Part shown: positions 46,712 to 50,984 of the stretch, one piece after another | Layout: every line of letters begins with the position of its first letter | How positions within the stretch are numbered: position 1 is the stretch's first letter | DNA from: Prochlorococcus sp. AG-363-K07 | GTDB lineage: Bacteria > Cyanobacteriota > Cyanobacteriia > PCC-6307 > Cyanobiaceae | NCBI GenBank assembly: GCA_003280225.1 | Contig: QCFO01000013.1 | Location: 1 to 50,984 of the forward strand | Reading direction: 5' to 3' | DNA: 50,984 bases | Translations under genes and position numbers: made by a program | Notes under the pieces: generated by a model | Told to the model about the DNA's origin: nothing | The model's database searches: none | What the model saw: the letters and a program-made list of their open reading frames with translations, nothing else

Positions 46712-46984
46712 CTATGGTGATAATCTTAATTTGGTTTCAGCTGCTCCAGTCAGAGGGAATAAAGGTTGCTCCCCTTGGGTTCTTCGCACCAAGTCAATCT
46801 TGATGCCTGAAAGTGACCTGAGTTAAAATGCACCTCTTATCTCTATTCCTGGGATAAACCATCACTCGCCGTTCTCGAGTTTGATGGTCTTGAGCAGAAT
46901 TTCATTGCCAATCAGCTCTGGAAACCACGCTGTCACTAGTAATCCATTGCGCACATTAGTGAGCAAAACTGCTAAATCAGCCAC
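46712..46984 (-). pseudogene. Probable pseudogene with two in-frame stops
   Basis: One minus-strand frame of 91 codons, from GTG at 46984 to TAG at 46712, reads like a protein but is broken by TGA at 46864-46862 and TAA at 46825-46823. The three parts are 40, 12 and 36 residues: the first has NGLLVTAWFPELIGNEILL, the second WFIPGIEIRGAF, the third IDLVRRTQGEQPLFPLTG. Codons use more G/C at third positions than the AT-rich flanks do. I do not recognise the parent family. A strong hairpin (46858-46888) covers the TGA. It lies about 80 bp from tRNA-Ala. Confidence 0.45.
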
Positions 46985-47064
46985 TATCAAACTCTATCAA
47001 GTGATTTATGCTTAAACTCCTGAATCCTTGAAAATGATTGATATGACAGCGATAAGAACGATTT

Positions 47065-47137
47065 GGGGCCATAGCTCAGCTGGTAGAGCACCTGCATGGC
47101 ATGCAGGGGGTCAGGAGTTCGAATCTCCTTGGCTCCA
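47065..47137 (+). tRNA. tRNA-Ala (anticodon GGC)
   Basis: A complete 73-nt cloverleaf: acceptor GGGGCCA with TGGCTCC, D-arm GCTC-GAGC, anticodon stem CCTGC-GCAGG around ATGGCAT with anticodon GGC, and T-arm AGGAG-TTCGAAT-CTCCT. CCA is not encoded. It decodes GCC/GCU. It sits at the border between the gene-poor stretch and the glycosyltransferase region. Confidence 0.97.
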
Positions 47138-47171
47138 TTAAGTTTTCCATAGTGAAGGCAGTCTATAAAAG

Positions 47172-48341
47172 ATGAATATTTTGATTTGTACGCCAAATAA
47201 CTTGAATGTTCCTTGTGCTGCCTTGAATCGTTTAGGAGAGTTAAGAAAAGCCTTGCATCAATTTGATTGCAAAGTTTATTTGAGTGGGGCTGGCTCAACA
47301 AGTAAAAGATACAAAATAGTAGATAACAATGTTATTTGCAATATGCCAATAAGACGTAAGTTTTTACCACCAGCTTTAAAAGTAAATGCAAATTCGGCAT
47401 TATTTTACAAGCAAAATATCAAAGATATTATTAATGATTTAGAAATAGATATAGTTATAATCTACTCAATGTTCTCAACATTCATTGAGCCAATTGCTTT
47501 AGCATGCAAGCAGCTAAAGATTTCTTGTGTTACAGATGGAGGAGAACGCTATTCAATAACACTACGTAATCTGCTAAATGGAGTCAATTACATGCAATTT
47601 AGAGCCATATTCTATAGCTTAAAATTAGTAGATGGACTAATTGTTTGTTCACCTAGATGGCAAAAATATGCAACATCGATTCAAAAACCTTCTGTTCTTT
47701 TTCCATCAATTGTACCAAGTGGATTAAAAGCTAAATCTGGAGCCATCAAGGCTAAAAAGAAAAATAGCTTCAGAGTTGTATTTATTGGAGCACTTACATA
47801 TAGAGAGATGCCAGAAAAATTAGTTACTGCTTTCCAAATAGCGCGAAAAAGAGGTTTAGAGATTGAGCTAGTTATTATAGGTCGACAATCAAACTACTTT
47901 GTCGATAAACTATCTTTTGGTAAATTATTTAAAATAATTAGCAGAGAGGAAAATATAACTCTTACTGGATTTATTGATATTGAAGAAAAGGAAGCTTGGC
48001 TGAGATCGGCTGATTGTTTTGTACTGATGAGACCACCCTGCAAAGAAACGTACCATCTATTCCCTACAAGGCTTCCTGAATATTTCACTCTAGATAAGCC
48101 GGTTATATTAACAAATACTGAGCCCTTTAATTTATTTTACTCACACAAAAAAGAAGTATTTTTTATACCTGAATCGAATAATTCCAAAGATTTAGCTGAA
48201 GCATTCATATATTTAGCATCAAATCCAGAGGTAGCTACATATATTGGTATGTGTGGGAAGGAATATGCGAATAAAAACTATTCGCACCAATATCTGGGTA
48301 ATTTAATATCCCATTTCCTTAAAAAGATAAAAAATGCTTAA
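47172..48341 (+). CDS. Glycosyltransferase, GT4-like
   Basis: A GT-B type glycosyltransferase of 389 aa. The N-terminal domain begins MNILICTPNNLNVPCAALNR, and the donor domain begins near residue 200 with FRVVFIGALTYREMPEKLV and IELVIIG. LTGFIDIEEKEAWLRSADCF and FPTRLPEYFTLDKPVIL (about 296-312) carry the region of the nucleotide-sugar Glu. Sugar and acceptor are unknown. The base composition is more AT-rich than the core genes, common for surface-polysaccharide genes gained by transfer. It is convergent with the transketolase genes, 14 bp apart. Confidence 0.85.
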   Translation: MNILICTPNNLNVPCAALNRLGELRKALHQFDCKVYLSGAGSTSKRYKIVDNNVICNMPIRRKFLPPALKVNANSALFYKQNIKDIINDLEIDIVIIYSMFSTFIEPIALACKQLKISCVTDGGERYSITLRNLLNGVNYMQFRAIFYSLKLVDGLIVCSPRWQKYATSIQKPSVLFPSIVPSGLKAKSGAIKAKKKNSFRVVFIGALTYREMPEKLVTAFQIARKRGLEIELVIIGRQSNYFVDKLSFGKLFKIISREENITLTGFIDIEEKEAWLRSADCFVLMRPPCKETYHLFPTRLPEYFTLDKPVILTNTEPFNLFYSHKKEVFFIPESNNSKDLAEAFIYLASNPEVATYIGMCGKEYANKNYSHQYLGNLISHFLKKIKNA

Positions 48342-48354
48342 TAGATCAATTCAA

Positions 48355-49284
48355 TCAAAAAATGGATATTTGCTTGCTGGCTAATTTAAAAATATGATTT
48401 TTTTCGTAAGAATGATCAAAAAATTCTTGTTTTGGGTAAATACATTTTAGTGAAACTGGTTTCTGGCTTATTTCACTAATCAGTTTTAGTAGCATCATGA
48501 CAATACCAGAAGGTTCATAAGGTATTAGTAAGATTAGTTCACTAAATTGGTTGGTTTGCCTAAGAAGAGAAGTCAAACTTGCTTCACAAATTGCAGAAAT
48601 TTCAAAAACACTTTGAGCTTCTGAAATATACTTCTCACTATCATTTAATAAGACTGAATCAGGGCCAAATAAGGCGACTGCTTTAGTAGCTTTAGATGTA
48701 ATTTGCTTTTTATTTGAATAAAGCTCAATCGACAAGGGTTCTAATTTGCCATCAATGTTGGTATGAGGATGCACTTTCTCAAAACAGTATTTTGTTAAAT
48801 CTAGTTCAGATGAAGAGATTCTAAGGAAAGATTGCCTACGGTGATTAATAGCATCTAAGCAACAAGAGACTGCTTTATCCTTAGTAAATGGATGGAGTAT
48901 GTAAGGGTATCCTATAGATAAAAGAGAGGATACATCGTGTTGACAATGGTGAGTAGGTCCTAATGTAGAGTAATCATATGAGCCTCCGGCTGCAAGAATC
49001 AAAGCTGGATTTTGATTATAAAGTAAATCTATCTTGACTTGCTCAAATGCTCTATCGATGATGAAAGGAGTGATTGAATATAAAATTGGGTAACAACCAT
49101 TTCTGGCAACTCCAGCTGCAAATCCAACCATGGTTTGTTCCATAATGCCAAAATTTATGACTCTTGATGGATATTTCCTCATTGCCTCTCTCATCTGAAA
49201 AACACCTAAATCACCAAGAAGGACTATTAAATTCTCATCCTTCTCTAATTTATGTGAAATAGCTGTAAGTAGGGTATTCCTCAT
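48355..49284 (-). CDS. Transketolase, C-terminal half (split enzyme)
   Basis: This is the pyrimidine-binding plus C-terminal part of a split transketolase, 309 aa. VINFGIMEQTMVGFAAGVAR carries the catalytic Glu (about residue 49) that activates the cofactor, and GGSYDYSTLGPTHHCQHD is the typical loop. The C-terminal domain from about 190 is degenerate but present. It overlaps the N-terminal half gene by 4 bp, so the two subunits are co-translated. In polysaccharide clusters such split enzymes are thought to make unusual ketoses or branched sugars. Confidence 0.9.
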   Translation of the reverse strand: MRNTLLTAISHKLEKDENLIVLLGDLGVFQMREAMRKYPSRVINFGIMEQTMVGFAAGVARNGCYPILYSITPFIIDRAFEQVKIDLLYNQNPALILAAGGSYDYSTLGPTHHCQHDVSSLLSIGYPYILHPFTKDKAVSCCLDAINHRRQSFLRISSSELDLTKYCFEKVHPHTNIDGKLEPLSIELYSNKKQITSKATKAVALFGPDSVLLNDSEKYISEAQSVFEISAICEASLTSLLRQTNQFSELILLIPYEPSGIVMMLLKLISEISQKPVSLKCIYPKQEFFDHSYEKNHIFKLASKQISIF

Positions 49285-50069
49285 TCCTCAAGAGATATAG
49301 AAATAGCTTTTAGCATACTACTTAACTCAGCATCATTTGGTATACCAGCATGCCATTGAGGTTGAGATTCAAATGATTTAACATTTGCTAATTTAGTTGT
49401 CTTAAACATTATAATTGCTGGACCTGGAGTAGAGATTAGTTCAATAGATTTAGTTAAATCAGAATAAGAAGATGCTGATAGCTCTGTAATTGATATTGAA
49501 GACTTTAAAGACTGTGCAATATCGAGTGTTGCTGATTCTATAGAGTAATTATAATCTATTAAAACCTTTAAATTAACATCCATATTGAAAATATGTAGAA
49601 GAGATTCCCATATTGTTCCTTCTTGCATCTCTCCGTCTCCAAGTATGCATAAAGTTGGTAAATTGGAATGTTTGATTTTTTCCGCATAAGAATAGCCAAG
49701 CGCTATTGGAAGTCCATGGCCCAATGAACCCGTCGAAGCAAGGAGCTTAGTGAAAGCTTTGTAGCATGTATGTCCATGAAATGAAGGTATTTGCTTGGTA
49801 CAGTAGTTATCAAAAGGTTCAGAATTGATATTAAGCAAATTTAATATGGAATATAAACCTAGTGAGGCATGACCTTTCCCAAGTACTAAGCGGTAATCAA
49901 TAGAGTTACTGACCTCTAAGTAATGAATAATAGGTAGCAAGAATTGACTCATAGAAACTGATCCGCCAATATGTCCAGCTTTGACTTCATAGGATTTTTT
50001 CAATATCTTCTCTGTATTTTGATGAAGGAGAGTTCTTAATTCTTCTAAAGAGGGGAAAGAAGCAGTCAT
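49281..50069 (-). CDS. Transketolase, N-terminal half (split enzyme)
   Basis: The thiamine-diphosphate-binding half of the split transketolase, about 262 aa. VKAGHIGGSVSMSQFLLPII, LVLGKGHASLGLYSIL and LASTGSLGHGLPIALGYSYA are typical, and the cofactor motif is ILGDGEMQEGTIWESLLHIF with the closing LIDYN. I set the start at ATG 50069. A TTG at 50090 would add seven residues. Neither has a clear ribosome binding site. The gene is followed by the C-terminal half with a 4-bp overlap and preceded by the epimerase gene, on the same strand. Confidence 0.9.
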   Translation of the reverse strand: MTASFPSLEELRTLLHQNTEKILKKSYEVKAGHIGGSVSMSQFLLPIIHYLEVSNSIDYRLVLGKGHASLGLYSILNLLNINSEPFDNYCTKQIPSFHGHTCYKAFTKLLASTGSLGHGLPIALGYSYAEKIKHSNLPTLCILGDGEMQEGTIWESLLHIFNMDVNLKVLIDYNYSIESATLDIAQSLKSSISITELSASSYSDLTKSIELISTPGPAIIMFKTTKLANVKSFESQPQWHAGIPNDAELSSMLKAISISLEE

Positions 50070-50121
50070 GATTTTATTGGAAGAGCTCAAATTAATATGT
50101 TTAGTAGCTATTATTTGAATT

Positions 50122-50984
50122 CTAATTCTTCAACTTATTTTGTGCTTCACTACAAACAAGAGTTAATCCTTTTTCAAGGGAGGTGAACTGAAACTCAGGG
50201 TAGAGATTGCTAAACCGTTTTGGTAAGACACTGACTTTAGATAAGGCTGAATGGACATTCCTGGTAGATGGTCCTGTGATTACGGGTACTTTTAAAATAG
50301 TTGCAATTGCCTGCGCAAGTTCAAATATAGAAATTGGATAGTTGTTGGATATATTGAAAATTGGTGGACTATCTCCTAAGTGTAGGTCACTGAAATTATT
50401 GACAGCCAGTCGAAACATCATCTCGCAGGCATCGTCTATATAAAGATATTGACGTAATGCGGAGCCATCATCCAAAAGTTTGATTTCCTTTTTCTGAATG
50501 CCTTTGACTACTAATTCATAGAGTACTCGCCTATCACCAATATCGAAGTATGGTGAATAAGCCAAACATATCCTAAATATTCTATAAGATTTAGCGGGCA
50601 ATAATGAATAAAGAATTGACTCTCCTAATCTTTTTGAGTCAACATATATTGAACGTGGTGTGCACGTATAACTAGATGGAATGATATCCTCAGAGCTTTC
50701 CTCCTTTGACCCATAAATTTCAGAGGTACTTGCATAATAAAATTTTCCATCAGGACTTAAGTTAGAACATAGTGAGATAATATCCTCGGTATTGAGCTTA
50801 ACTACAGGCTTCCAATCACTAATAAACTTAGCGGGTTGACCGTAAGTAGCAAAATGCCAAATCTGGTCGTACCGTGTTGTCTCCTTTATTGCAGAAGTAT
50901 ATGAGATATATGAAAGCTTTTCCAAGCCGCTTTGTCCACTATTTAGAGTAACCTTAGGAGGGTTACTAAAGTAAGTACCTACTA
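50122..50984 (-). CDS. NAD-dependent epimerase/dehydratase, 5' end cut by window edge
   Basis: An extended short-chain dehydrogenase/reductase. The frame stays open to the end of the window, so the true start and the Gly-rich NAD-binding motif lie outside. The TTG at 50925 is therefore not the real start. Visible motifs are WHFATYGQP, FYYASTSEIYGS (active-site Ser/Thr region) and the YVDSKRLGE catalytic Tyr-Lys pair, plus LRQYLYIDDACEMMFRL. It resembles UDP-glucuronate decarboxylase or dTDP-glucose dehydratase relatives. It is upstream of the split transketolase genes and probably in the same sugar pathway. Confidence 0.85.
   Translation of the reverse strand, partial: VGTYFSNPPKVTLNSGQSGLEKLSYISYTSAIKETTRYDQIWHFATYGQPAKFISDWKPVVKLNTEDIISLCSNLSPDGKFYYASTSEIYGSKEESSEDIIPSSYTCTPRSIYVDSKRLGESILYSLLPAKSYRIFRICLAYSPYFDIGDRRVLYELVVKGIQKKEIKLLDDGSALRQYLYIDDACEMMFRLAVNNFSDLHLGDSPPIFNISNNYPISIFELAQAIATILKVPVITGPSTRNVHSALSKVSVLPKRFSNLYPEFQFTSLEKGLTLVCSEAQNKLKN

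Noticed and set aside
46862-46864. TGA in the broken frame as a selenocysteine codon
   Set aside because: A second stop (TAA) follows 12 codons later, the hairpin covers the TGA instead of following it, and picocyanobacteria are not known to use selenocysteine.
46987-47301. 104-codon minus-strand frame over tRNA-Ala
   Set aside because: It includes IRTPDPLHAMQVLYQLSYGP, the well-known false translation of a tRNA gene's reverse strand, and overlaps the glycosyltransferase start.
47065-50984. Integrase or duplicated tRNA end marking an inserted element
   Set aside because: No integrase gene and no second copy of the tRNA-Ala 3' end were found in the window.

Overview
The window looks like a chromosome segment of a marine picocyanobacterium, most likely a low-light-type Prochlorococcus. 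The basis is low GC (estimated by eye), dense gene packing with many 4-base start/stop overlaps, frequent GTG/TTG starts, and cyanobacterial families: NdhB, Ycf46, a cyAbrB regulator, a PetP-like (DUF2862) protein, DUF2808, and an A2-type cytochrome c oxidase. The strain cannot be fixed from this sequence.

Layout. (1) 1-7.9 kb, respiration: the heme A genes ctaB and ctaA (-) diverge from the oxidase operon ctaCDE (+). Next to them lies a two-gene ABC exporter with a small coupled gene. (2) 7.9-17 kb: cyAbrB regulator, riboflavin synthase, DUF151 nuclease-like protein, an Fe-S aldo/keto reductase, and a long minus-strand operon running topA, lipoprotein, DUF2232, CobT-like protein, exported binding protein. 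(3) 17-28 kb: ndhB with a LolD-like ATPase, biotin ligase with an aminotransferase, PspA/Vipp1 diverging from a DciA-like protein with a zinc-ribbon tail, two glycosyltransferases with an EamA transporter, then sppA and aroH. (4) 28-38.5 kb, the core block: DUF2808, rpmH, rnpA, PH-domain protein, yidC, yceD, ycf46, serS, an S2P protease gene, rpsN, pnp. (5) 38.5-41.4 kb: cysQ diverging from rsmI, a LapA-like protein, an HTH protein, tRNA-Arg. (6) 41.6-51 kb, an AT-rich variable region: a PetP-like protein, capsule/LPS export genes (Wzz-like and Wza-like), about 1 kb of gene-free DNA with structured elements, a small membrane protein, another gene-poor stretch containing a likely pseudogene, tRNA-Ala, a glycosyltransferase, a split transketolase, and an NAD-dependent epimerase/dehydratase cut by the window edge.

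How parts work together: CtaB and CtaA make the heme A used by CtaCDE. RnpA, RpmH and YidC form the usual ribosome/RNase P/membrane-insertion cluster. The last 9 kb looks like surface-polysaccharide biosynthesis and export. I did not find one large undescribed system. The most unusual signals are the structured, apparently terminated intergenic elements at 45.0-45.7 kb, the broken reading frame beside tRNA-Ala, a large inverted repeat abutting the cyAbrB start codon, the DciA zinc-ribbon tail, and the kinase-like tail of the Wzz protein that lacks its P-loop.
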